Of a DNA stretch of 64,000 bases, positions 1 through 7,320 are shown piece by piece. Position 1 is the first letter of the stretch. Every line of letters begins with the position of its first letter. The notes under the pieces were generated by a model, which had not been told where the DNA came from, searched no databases, and saw only the letters and a list, made by a program, of their open reading frames with translations. The stretch is from Pararhizobium sp. A13 (GTDB lineage Bacteria; Pseudomonadota; Alphaproteobacteria; Rhizobiales; Rhizobiaceae), in NCBI RefSeq assembly GCF_040126305.1, contig NZ_CP149511.1:124001-188000 (forward strand), read 5' to 3'. A program made the position numbers and the translations under genes.

Positions 1-165
1 CGGAACGTCCCGATTTACCCAGTCTGTTAGTCTTGCAGGGTCGAGCCATTTTCCTTCCCCGCCGACGGCAAGAAGGTTGCTGCCCGCGGCATGCTCGAGA
101 TTCCAGAGCGCTATCGCCCTGGCATCATGCGGCAGAAACTCAGGGGCATATGGCACCCGGAGCAC
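1..165 (-). CDS. possible partial ORF running off the left edge
   Basis: This minus-strand frame is open from a GTG at 165 to the window edge (55 codons). It has coding-like composition, including the stretches VPYAPEFLPHDARAIALWNL and GEGKWLDPARLTDWVNR. An AAAGGAG lies 13 bases before the GTG, which is farther than usual. It overlaps the 3' part of the small membrane ORF 140-361 in another frame, so the two may be one frameshifted gene: an N-terminal membrane anchor followed by this domain. I do not recognise the family. The rest of the gene is outside the window. Confidence 0.3.
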   Translation of the reverse strand, partial: MLRVPYAPEFLPHDARAIALWNLEHAAGSNLLAVGGEGKWLDPARLTDWVNRDVP

Positions 166-361
166 ATATTCTTCGCGCTCCTTTGAAGGGCTTGTCCGCG
201 GAATCTGAGTGAGGCAATCCTGTTGCCGACCGGGCCGTTTGTTCCGATGTTGAAACGACGTGGTAGGCGGCCCATACAGCCAGGCCACTCGAGATTACGC
301 AGATAATAATGTAGGCGTACAGAATGCGCACGGGCGCTGCCTTCGGCTCGATCTGCCTCAC
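140..361 (-). CDS. small membrane-anchored hypothetical protein (73 aa)
   Basis: A GTG start at 361 gives 73 residues. Residues 13 to about 36 form one hydrophobic segment (ILYAYIIICVISSGLAVWAA) after a short charged N-terminus, which suggests a single-pass membrane protein. The C-terminal part, after PFKG, has poor composition. The alternative frame that starts near 185 looks better as coding sequence, so this ORF may be the front half of a frameshifted gene. No family recognised. Confidence 0.35.
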   Translation of the reverse strand: MRQIEPKAAPVRILYAYIIICVISSGLAVWAAYHVVSTSEQTARSATGLPHSDSADKPFKGARRICAPGAICP

Positions 362-606
362 GCGATATTATGGGCGGATGTACTTCAGAATGCCAGTTTA
401 TTCGCCTCTGCAGCTGCGGCGAAGGCCCAACGACTGCAGGCCGCAACCCGACGTGGACCACCGCCGTTCACCTTACTGAATAACCCTAACAAAGGGTTTC
501 GATGGCATTCCAAATGGGACGTGTCATGGTGCTCTGGCTGAGCGAACAGCTCGGTGCATTTGAGCACCAATAAATTCGGCCCCTCTCTGCGGAGGGGAGG
601 GGCCCA

Positions 607-810
607 TTACCGTGACATCGGGGAAGAGTTTGATTCCGTTTTGTTCAAATGGATATCTCTGATGTACTTCCATCCATCATTGCACGCGAGGTACTCATCG
701 CTGCCGGGCGAGTACGGATTGACGCCCTCGGATAGGCCGATCTGCTGGACGTCCTTCAAGGCCCCCATCCCCAGATTGAAAATCGCCTGGTATTTTTTCC
801 GGGTCAGCAC
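607..810 (-). CDS. Rmf-like small protein (67 aa)
   Basis: A GTG start at 810 follows a good GGGAGG ribosome site 5-8 bases upstream. The central and C-terminal parts contain the pattern G-x3-G-x2-NPY, then a Cys and a GW pair (GVNPYSPGS, CNDGWKYIRD). This resembles ribosome modulation factor, where a short helix, NPY or CPY, and a GW motif recur. In enterobacteria Rmf dimerises 70S ribosomes in stationary phase. The assignment is by motif only; it could be an unrelated small protein. It stands alone, with no operon partners. Confidence 0.45.
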   Translation of the reverse strand: MLTRKKYQAIFNLGMGALKDVQQIGLSEGVNPYSPGSDEYLACNDGWKYIRDIHLNKTESNSSPMSR

Positions 811-941
811 GGTCGCCTCCCTACTTTCGCTGGTTGTAAACTCGTCCCGTCAGTCCCGGCGCCTATGATGCAGCTCGCCGAGCGCAATGACTTTCTGGAT
901 ATCCAGTTGGCTGTGGGACCTCATAGTTCAGACACAGCGCG

Positions 942-1190
942 TCATGGCAAAGCGGCTGGCCAGTCGTTGGATGGATCGGGATCGCTGGATGGACGAAGTG
1001 CGGGGCCTTCGGCGTAGGACAGCCGCAGCCTTTTTAGCCCCTCTTCTACCGCGGTGATTGTCTCGATCGTGCTCCAACCCTTGGTGGTTGCTTCTGCGAC
1101 GAGTTCCCGCAGGGCGCATTCAATCGCCTCCTGGCAGGAGGCATCGCGATCCAAAAGGGTTACTCGATGTCTTGGTGCTTCGGTTGTCAT
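942..1190 (-). CDS. conserved rhizobial small protein, unknown function (82 aa)
   Basis: The 82-residue protein starts at an ATG at 1190, followed by a short polar segment and the helical block CQEAIECALRELVAEATTKG, then a second helix (IETITAVEEGLKRLR). The acidic, proline-rich tail PSSDPDPSND is typical of small proteins recurring in rhizobial genomes with no assigned role. No signal peptide or membrane segment. It stands alone on the minus strand, with about 370 bases without a gene before the next one upstream. Confidence 0.6.
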   Translation of the reverse strand: MTTEAPRHRVTLLDRDASCQEAIECALRELVAEATTKGWSTIETITAVEEGLKRLRLSYAEGPALRPSSDPDPSNDWPAALP

Positions 1191-1564
1191 CGTGCGCTCC
1201 TTTTGCCCTAGAACATAAGGAACGCTTAATTTGTTCCTTTGTTTTATCTCCAGCGTCGAAACAAAAGCGCCCTTGCAAGTTAAGCCTCAACGAAAAGCCA
1301 GGAGGAAACATCGATGGACTGGAATCGCCTGGAAAGGAATTGGAAACAGAATAAACTGCAAGAACTGGGAACAGTCGGGTAGGCGCCGGACGACGACCTC
1401 GATCGCACTGCTGGCAGGCGATATCAGCTCGAAGGCAAGATCCGGCGTCCCGAGCTGGTTCCGCGGTGGCCACCTCACATCGTGCCGAGCCCTCCGCCCA
1501 GTCCATGGTTGCCGACCGCGGTCGCCGTTTCGCACGGCCGGCGTTACGCGCTCGGCATCGGGTC
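1191..1564. other. 374-bp stretch without a convincing gene
   Basis: Open frames exist on both strands but are rich in Arg, Ser and Pro with no recognisable domain or ribosome site. The interval probably contains the promoter of the 82-aa gene and the downstream region of the Hint-domain gene. No hairpin terminator was seen. Confidence 0.4.
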
Positions 1565-2422
1565 TTAGCCGATAAGCTTCCCCGCCCGGGCTGCAATTCT
1601 CTCGTAGGCGTTGTAGGCTGACGCGCGCCGCGGATAGACAACGTCGGTCCAGAGGTGCAGAAGTGCTTTCATGTGCTCACGGCCGGAGCTAAGGCTGACG
1701 ATTGGCGCGTAAGGCGTCATGGCGGTGTTTGCGTCATCGGGATAGAGCCGCGCGAATTCACCAAAGTTCGTAAAGTCCTCGTAGTTGCGAGTCTGGAGCA
1801 GGAAGGATTCGGCAGGAGCGCCTTCGGCCAAAACCACATCGTGGCTATCGAGTACGATGTGGAAGTATTCGATTGTCTCGCGATCTGCCGGTAGGCCGGG
1901 CGCAATCGAAATTCCATTGACAAGCTCCTTCGCCCTGATGAGAAAGCCGTCGATGAAGAGAGCGTGGCCCGGCGAGAGATAGAGATCCCTGTGGGGTGTC
2001 CGTTCATCGAGGGCGTGTCGTGCTACGCGGATCGGCATCACGCTGTTGCTCCAAGCCGGGCCACTATGCTTGAAGACACGGCGACCGATCCATTTGACCG
2101 CCATGGCTTCGCCGCGCACGGTCTCAACGAGATCACCGATTTGAAGATCCTCAATACAGACCTCACCTGTTGAGGTCATAATGGAGGTGCCTCGCAGAAA
2201 GCACATCGGGCTGCCCCCGGACTGGCCATGCCCCCCGGAGTTACCTCCGGGCTTGCCGTCATGTTTCCACCACTTCTTTCCCTTGGCCAGAGCTATCGAA
2301 GACGGGAAAATTGTTGACGCGAGCATGCCCATCGCGGCAAGTCTGGCACTCGTTGCAGCGGCCAGACCGAGGAAGTGACGCCGCGCGCTATTGTGTGGCC
2401 TGTTTGGTTCGTTGTCTGACAT
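1565..2422 (-). CDS. Tat-exported Hint-domain protein
   Basis: The chosen ATG at 2422 follows GGGAGAGGA; a longer frame upstream lacks such a site. The protein has 285 residues. The N-terminus holds a twin-arginine-like ARRHFLGLAAA motif and a hydrophobic stretch ending near ALA, then a Gly-rich linker (GKPGGNSGGHGQSGG). From about residue 75 the sequence CFLRGTSIMTSTGEVCIEDL, followed by GDLV, matches the Hint (Hedgehog/intein) domain of the bacterial PF13403 type, with the catalytic-type N-terminal Cys and a downstream SPGHALF block. Such domains can self-process, but activity here is not shown. It stands alone and may be exported folded. Function unknown. Confidence 0.8.
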   Translation of the reverse strand: MSDNEPNRPHNSARRHFLGLAAATSARLAAMGMLASTIFPSSIALAKGKKWWKHDGKPGGNSGGHGQSGGSPMCFLRGTSIMTSTGEVCIEDLQIGDLVETVRGEAMAVKWIGRRVFKHSGPAWSNSVMPIRVARHALDERTPHRDLYLSPGHALFIDGFLIRAKELVNGISIAPGLPADRETIEYFHIVLDSHDVVLAEGAPAESFLLQTRNYEDFTNFGEFARLYPDDANTAMTPYAPIVSLSSGREHMKALLHLWTDVVYPRRASAYNAYERIAARAGKLIG

Positions 2423-2793
2423 GGTGGTCCTCTCCCTGTTTCCGCTCGCCGGGCCTTCAGAGGATCGCTGCAAACTGCCCAGTCTCAGTTTGCAACTCAG
2501 GGAAGCAACGATATTCGTTCTTGGTCAACGCGGCCATTGCCGCAAGAGGTGGAGGTAGCCCGTACCTTTGGAGTAGGTTTACCTCCAAGGTCTGTAGGGT
2601 GCGGTGATGAGTATCGGTCCAGCGCCGTCCTGGAAGTGACCGCTGTTTGCTCCGCCGCCGACGAAGGGACGAAGCCTCCTCACTCTTCCCAAGAGTAGCC
2701 GGGTATTGGAACCGCTTTCACATCTGAGCATTTTTGCACGTTAGATCGGGCACTACCGGCATTCCGCCGGCACTCCCGACCGGGAGAAAAATC
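2423..2793. other. divergent intergenic region, 371 bp
   Basis: This lies between two divergently transcribed genes for exported proteins (Hint protein on minus, secreted-repeat protein on plus). No credible ORF. It should hold both promoters. A GGGAG ribosome site ends it at 2782-2786. No clear palindrome was found. Confidence 0.4.
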
Positions 2794-3165
2794 ATGAGAA
2801 CGATGGTGATCGCGATAGGCCTGTTATCGGCGTTAACCGGGTCTGCCTTAGCAGCCGCACCTGCCAAGATGGTCGACACGAAAATGGGCAAGGCCTGGGC
2901 CGACGAGATGGGTATGATCCTTTACACTTTCGACAAGGATACCAAAGACAAATCTAACTGCGATCTGGATTGCTTGAAGAAGTGGCCGGCGTTCCACGCT
3001 GGTGCTGACGCCAAGGCAGAGGGAGAGTGGACTCTGGTCAAGGCTGCAGACGGCAAGGAAATGTGGGCTTATGAAGGCAAACCGCTCTATACCTATGTCG
3101 AGGATAAGCAACCCGGTGATACCAGTGGCGATGGTGTTGGGGGAGTTTGGCACGTGGCGAAATAG
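2794..3165 (+). CDS. secreted-repeat (PF03640-type) protein
   Basis: The ATG at 2794 follows CGGGAG and begins a Sec signal peptide (MRTMVIAIGLLSALTGSALA) cleaved near residue 20. The mature 100 residues contain two copies of the PF03640 pattern: GMILYTFDKDT with a CDLDCLKKWPAF Cys pair, then PLYTYVEDKQPGDTSGDGV and GGVWHVAK. Members are small periplasmic proteins annotated as lipoprotein repeats of unknown function, often under extracytoplasmic stress control. There is no lipobox, so it is probably soluble periplasmic. It is monocistronic and followed by a strong hairpin at 3184. Confidence 0.85.
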   Translation: MRTMVIAIGLLSALTGSALAAAPAKMVDTKMGKAWADEMGMILYTFDKDTKDKSNCDLDCLKKWPAFHAGADAKAEGEWTLVKAADGKEMWAYEGKPLYTYVEDKQPGDTSGDGVGGVWHVAK

Positions 3166-3183
3166 CACAATCGGAAAGCGTTT

Positions 3184-3211
3184 GAATGGTCGGTCTTCGG
3201 ACCGACCATTC
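3184..3211 (+). terminator. 12-bp perfect hairpin with TTCG loop
   Basis: The left arm GAATGGTCGGTC (3184-3195), loop TTCG and right arm GACCGACCATTC (3200-3211) form a perfect 12-bp stem with a stable UUCG tetraloop, 18 bases after the stop codon of the secreted-repeat gene. No T-run follows, so it may act as an mRNA 3' end or a Rho-assisted terminator rather than a classical intrinsic one. Confidence 0.65.
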
Positions 3212-3843
3212 GCAAGACTGGTCCGAGATTACGAGAACAACAGCGCAGAAGGTCCGATGGCGGCTCTACAGCCCTCCGAACACATCTGAAGCAGTGTTGG
3301 CGGTTCCAGCATGACACTGTTGGTGCAGACGAAAAATCCTACCGGCCAGGGCGAGCTGGCAATACGGGTGCATGTCCATCACTCTGGCTTTCACACGCCG
3401 GACAATGGTGAATGGACTTTAGTATAAGCGACATCTAATTTTATTCCGGTGTTACCTGGTGAAGCGGCACCGGCGTTAGGCAGCGGTGGCTTGCATTTAT
3501 CGTTGAGCGGATTAGGTGGTTTCTTTTTTCGGGGCTGTGTTGAACCCGCCTGCAGTGACGGGTTCTTCTTTCCCGAAGCATCATTTCCGGAGCCTTCACG
3601 TTACCGTCTTGGGTCATCTAGGGATGGCCGGATCATGCAGGGATTTTTTCCGAACAATGTCGCTTACGACATCCCTGATGACGATCGGATGGTCCGCGGG
3701 CGGCGCAGCAGTCGCCCTGTCTGAAGTCTTCATCACTTATACACCGACAGTCTTACACCGACAGTCTCAGCTTCAACGAATCCTCGCGGACTGGTGCCGG
3801 CTGCGAAAGAACCCGGACAGCGGCATGAACGAGCCAAGGCGCC
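3212..3843. other. 632-bp stretch without a gene; possible IS end remnant
   Basis: No ORF with recognisable protein was found. From about 3460 the sequence GTGAAGCGGCACCGGCG resembles the outer end of IS66-type elements and partly matches the proposed right end of the IS66 copy near 11400. No transposase remnant follows, so this is weak. TGTCG and CGACA flank CTTA at about 3658-3671. Confidence 0.25.
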
Positions 3844-4098
3844 TCACACAACCTTTGGCATATGCTCGATGGTCGCGGCGATGAACGCCAGCCGGGCTTC
3901 GTCGGCGGACATTTTGCGCTCCAACGCCAGCCGGCAGCAGAGCTTCGCGTTCAAATAAAGACCGTCCGCCGGTTCGCAGCCGAGAACTTCAAAGGCTTCG
4001 AGCGGTCCGCAGATTTTGTGAACGCGTCCGTCGGGAAACGTGACCATGACGGGTTGCCACTCAATTTCGGTTGGCTTGGGGATTTCGTTTGGATGCAT
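3844..4098 (-). CDS. DUF982 domain protein (84 aa)
   Basis: The ATG at 4098 follows a strong GGGAGGAAACC ribosome site; an upstream in-frame ATG at 4119 lacks one. The protein has the DUF982 layout: a strand pair (VMVTFPDGRVHKICGPLEAF), a central EVLGCEPAD segment, and a C-terminal helix with DEARLAFIAATIEH. DUF982 proteins are small, often multicopy proteins of Rhizobiales with no known function. It is monocistronic. Upstream sequence in the same frame is Arg-rich and not coding-like. Confidence 0.75.
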   Translation of the reverse strand: MHPNEIPKPTEIEWQPVMVTFPDGRVHKICGPLEAFEVLGCEPADGLYLNAKLCCRLALERKMSADEARLAFIAATIEHMPKVV

Positions 4099-4119
4099 TG
4101 GTTTCCTCCCAATCATCAT

Positions 4120-5610
4120 CAATCCCTCTCTCACGCTCAACGCGCAGCCAAGGAATTTGTTCCTGATGGACGTGCGCGGCCGGCAGCGACGCTCAGCGCG
4201 ACGGCGACGAGCATTCTGCGGCATGGGCATCACCGGGACGCTGCTAGCAGGGCTCCTCCTCTGTCGGGAACAATTCGCCCCGGACACAGGTTCTTCACAT
4301 CCGATCTGCCAAACTGTCCTGTATCGGGTGGAGATAGGTTGCAGCGCACCTTCGTGTGCCGATACTACCGCTGCATTCTCGTTGTCCGGCATGCCGCGCT
4401 GCACGTTCGGCCCCGTCCGGCAAAGACAGGCGGCAGAAGAGCGCCTTGCCGCAGGAAGCGTCAGCCATTGCACGAGACTTATTGTTTATTCATGCGCTGA
4501 TGCCCGTCAGATTGCTGCCGGCATCCGGATTGATGATCCCATTTTAGCCGATATCCGTCCTGCCTGCGCCTTATGGATGGCCCCGGATGCCGGTGGCCCT
4601 TTAGTGACATGCAAAACGACGAGCGTCGTCTGCTGCGAACGGTCATATCCTTGGACGTTGCCAATATATTAGATGCAGCTAAACTTAACGCGGCTGATCC
4701 GAGATGCCACCCTCGCCGATCGCCTGGAGGTTTTGTCTTTCCCCGGGGCCAAGCCTCTGTAAGTCGCCGCCACCATATGTGGGAAGAAGCGACTAGAGGC
4801 CCGGGCGGTGGTTCTCGCGCGCTGCCCGGGTCTCGTTGTCACCGCGAATTTTACGGACGCGTGAAATTGGGAATCGCTTTGGCGGCATTCTCGGCCATCG
4901 CCGTGTCGGTCCTATAGCCGAGCCAGCCATTCGAAGGTGAAGCCAACCCCGTGCCGTCTCGGCGGTAGAAAGGCATGACCGGATGTCAGCACGCCGCGAA
5001 ATTGCGATAGCGAGATGAACTCACGACCCATCCGAACAAGGCTTCGCAGTATTTGTCGCCAAAAAAATGCCGCAGCGCATCGGTGACACTGCGGCAAAGG
5101 TGTTCGTGGTTTGCCAGCGAAAGATGCCTCAGGCGAACGAGATTTTCAACACCTGCGCCACCTTGGGCGCCGGTTTACGACAGTCCTCAAGGCGGCCGAC
5201 AGGGACGAAGCCTGGTCGCCACCTCGAAGGGGCGAGGCCCGACGACTTCGAGCGACGAGGCGCAATCTGGACAACCACGCAGTGAGCGCGCTTGTTCACG
5301 CTCTTTGGTCCCTTCGCCACCCGCTGTGAACCGAATACCGCTAAAGCAATGCCCCGACCGGTATGAAGCGCACGTCACGTGGTCTGGTGCGGCAGGCTTT
5401 CAAGCGACGAGCTGTTGGCTCTGAAGCGTGGAGACAGCAAAAACGTTCAAGCTAAGATCCTGATTATTTCTAGGGCCAGCCATTTAGGGACAAAGAGCCA
5501 GCGCTCCAGGGACATCCGGTGCCTGCGGTTGCCGGCATCAACTTAGTGCTTCACAATGCCCAACGACTTAGTTTTGTGCGAACTGCCGCAGATTTCCGCC
5601 GTTCGGATCT
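4120..5610. other. 1.5-kb stretch without convincing genes
   Basis: All open frames here are short, rich in Arg, Ser and Pro, and lack ribosome sites or motifs. It may be decayed insertion-sequence DNA, but no transposase motif could be identified. Confidence 0.4.
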
Positions 5611-5685
5611 CTAGCCAAGGCCAAAGAACGAAAGAACGGCAATCACGACTACAACCAGTCCAACAAGATAGATGATGTTGTTCAT
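5611..5685 (-). CDS. 24-residue hydrophobic peptide
   Basis: ATG at 5685 and TAG at 5611-5613 give MNNIIYLVGLVVVVIAVL followed by SFFGLG. A GAAAGGG ribosome-site-like sequence lies 7-13 bases upstream. The peptide is almost entirely one transmembrane helix. Very similar tiny proteins are, to my knowledge, widespread in Rhizobiales as hypothetical proteins, which supports it as a real gene. Function unknown; plausibly a single-pass inner-membrane microprotein. Confidence 0.6.
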   Translation of the reverse strand: MNNIIYLVGLVVVVIAVLSFFGLG

Positions 5686-5732
5686 AACAGTGCCCTTTCA
5701 CGTTGGCCTGTCTGAACGCACAAGACAAAATA

Positions 5733-5831
5733 ATGGTTCCCATGTCCGATCAATGGCCTATGTTCATCCTGCAGTCGATCGTCGTAATAGGCCTTGTTGG
5801 CGCCCTCTTTATTCGCGGTGCAGGAGACTAG
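5733..5831 (+). CDS. possible 32-residue membrane peptide
   Basis: ATG at 5733 (or 5742) and TAG at 5829 give a peptide with the hydrophobic core FILQSIVVIGLVGALFIRG. It lies divergent to the 24-residue peptide gene, 47 bases away. No good ribosome site precedes either ATG, so this may be chance. Listed because two short hydrophobic ORFs back to back are unusual. Confidence 0.25.
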   Translation: MVPMSDQWPMFILQSIVVIGLVGALFIRGAGD

Positions 5832-6092
5832 CCTCCCTTGGCGGATTCGAGTCGGTCGTGACCGGAGGTGCTTCGGCAGTGCGGAACCGTTAAAGGGCGG
5901 GGGTCTGCTTACGGCGCTCCCTTCCTCTTGCTTTTCCCCTTTGCCTATTTGCAAGCGCCGATGCTGAAAGAAAGCGTAAGCGCAGGATGACTGCCCTGTT
6001 CCAGTGTTCGATACCACTGAATTACACGCTCTGGGTACGCATACGCGGAAGGCCGCCTTGAGAGATGTCCGGAAACGTAGCTGACTGTGGGT

Positions 6093-6503
6093 ATGGACAT
6101 CTATACTGACAGTCATCGTGATAACCGCCTTGAGATCGTCGACACTGGTCGGCGTCGCCGTTTCAGCAAAGAGGTAAAGCTACGGATCGTAGCGGAGAGC
6201 CTTTTGGAGCCGGGATTGTGCGCAACGACGGCGCGGCGACATGGGATTTCTCGATCGCAGCTCTATGAATGGCGCAAGCTGGCGCGTGCGGGCAAGCTGG
6301 GCGACATTGAAGCGATTGACGCAGTTGAGGGGTTTATCCCGGCCGTTATCACGACGGAGCCGTTAGCGAGCCAGGCAAGCTCATCATCAAACGAAGGTCG
6401 CATCGAGGTTGTTGCGTTAAACGGCAGGCGGGTGATCGTGGATAGCGCCGTTGATGTCGATGCGCTGCTTCGGATCATGCGCGGACTGGAAACGCTGCGA
6501 TGA
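6093..6503 (+). CDS. tnpA: IS66 transposition protein TnpA (orf1)
   Basis: The product is 136 residues from the ATG at 6093 (an ATG at 6087 is possible). The N-terminal half carries a helix-turn-helix of the IS66 OrfA/IS3 type: RRRFSKEVKLRIVAESL, then TTARRHGISRSQLYEWRKLA. The C-terminal half ends in the typical VALNGRRVIVDSAVDVDALL block. It is needed with TnpB and TnpC for IS66 transposition. It overlaps tnpB by ATGA (6500-6503), which indicates translational coupling. It appears intact. Confidence 0.9.
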   Translation: MDIYTDSHRDNRLEIVDTGRRRRFSKEVKLRIVAESLLEPGLCATTARRHGISRSQLYEWRKLARAGKLGDIEAIDAVEGFIPAVITTEPLASQASSSSNEGRIEVVALNGRRVIVDSAVDVDALLRIMRGLETLR

Positions 6504-6826
6504 TCTCGCTTCCCTCCGGTCAAAATGTGCGGGTGTGGATTGCGACCGGCTATACCGACATGCGCTGTGGGTTTCCATCCCTTGCGCTGCGGGTGCAGGA
6601 GGTCTTGAAACTGAGCCCGCTGGATGGAAATCTTTTCGTTTTTCGAGGGCGTAGCGGATCGCTCATAAAAGTGATCTGGAGCGATGGCCAGGGCAGTTGC
6701 CTGTTTACGAAGAAATTGGACCGAGGCCGGTTCCTCTGGCCTTCCGCCGAAGGTGGCGCGGTGGCGATCTCGCCTGCGCAACTGTCGTATTTGCTCGAAG
6801 GCATACAGAAATATCCCTGCTTGTGA
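6500..6826 (+). pseudogene. tnpB: IS66 TnpB, 5' part, split by insertion
   Basis: The frame starts at the ATGA overlap with tnpA and shows the TnpB core (IATGYTDMRCGFPSLALRV, GRSGSLIKVIWSDGQG, RFLWPSAEGGAVAISPAQL). After LLEGI the frame leaves the family sequence and stops at 6824-6826 (QKYPCL). The missing C-terminus is found 2.5 kb away at 9286-9334. Joining 6500-6804 to 9286-9334 gives exactly 354 bases: 117 codons plus stop, the usual TnpB length. The gene is therefore interrupted rather than decayed. Confidence 0.9.
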
Positions 6827-6857
6827 GTCTGACGAATCATCACCGGACAAGATCGAG

Positions 6858-7187
6858 GTGCTGGATCCGAGCCATCCGTTATTTGGACGCTCCTTTAGTG
6901 TGATCCGTGAAGTGGGACGTAGAGGCGGCAACTTCGCGCCGTCGTATGAGGTTGAACATCGTGGTGGATCGACCTTGCTGATACCCGTGTCTGCGACACA
7001 GGGATATGTCGAAGCCACGAATCAGATTAAACTTAGCGTTGAGGCAGTTCGGGATCTTATCGCGGTGGCGGAAACTCTCGAAGGTCATGATGATCGAACC
7101 GAAGAACCTGTGGGCGACGTTATCACCCGCGTTGCGGCGTCAGATTCTCGACGACGTCGCCGCAGTTCTGGCGGAGGTGTGTCATGA
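6858..7187 (+). CDS. DUF5372-like protein of the recombinase element
   Basis: The frame shows IEVLDPSHPLFGRSFSVIRE, then a basic Gly-rich segment, a strand-rich region (STLLIPVSATQGYVEAT) and a helix (LSVEAVRDLIAVAETLEG). The HP-x-HPL-x-GR/F pattern resembles DUF5372, small proteins of unknown role found beside recombinase genes. The start is uncertain: no ATG lies between the insertion junction and the conserved region, and the GTG at 6858 is a guess. The last 30 residues are Arg/Ser-rich because a second ORF overlaps them. It ends at 7187, overlapping the recombinase start by 4 bases. Confidence 0.6.
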   Translation: MLDPSHPLFGRSFSVIREVGRRGGNFAPSYEVEHRGGSTLLIPVSATQGYVEATNQIKLSVEAVRDLIAVAETLEGHDDRTEEPVGDVITRVAASDSRRRRRSSGGGVS

Positions 7188-7320
7188 AGTCCGAACTGGT
7201 CAAGCCCACCCATCTGGCACGCAGAGCGGTTGTTTACGTCCGTCAGTCGACACCGCATCAAGTCATAAGCAATCAAGAGAGCCTACGGCTACAGTACGCG
7301 CTCCGCGAGCGCGCTCGTGA
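7087..7320 (+). CDS. small overlapping ORF before the recombinase
   Basis: The frame from ATG 7087 or 7090 begins with a credible helical sequence (MIEPKNLWATLSPALRRQIL, DDVAAVLAEVCHEVR) typical of small accessory ORFs of recombinase elements. It overlaps the end of the DUF5372-like gene by about 100 bases and the first 137 bases of the recombinase gene in other frames. The codon-like signal is in this frame for 7090-7190 and moves to the recombinase frame after 7184. The true product may be shorter or a ribosomal frameshift product. Function unknown. Confidence 0.4.
   Translation: MMIEPKNLWATLSPALRRQILDDVAAVLAEVCHEVRTGQAHPSGTQSGCLRPSVDTASSHKQSREPTATVRAPRARS

Noticed and set aside
111..461. 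CSGCH motif resembling a cytochrome c heme site
   Set aside because: The frame has no other cytochrome features and overlaps better frames; one CxxCH by chance is likely.
3460..3843. possible IS66-type left end and short ORFs
   Set aside because: Only about 12 of 18 end positions match and no transposase piece follows; kept as a low-confidence note only.
3860..4672. plus-strand open frames opposite the DUF982 gene
   Set aside because: They are Arg/Ser/Pro-rich; the minus strand has a strong ribosome site and a recognised domain.
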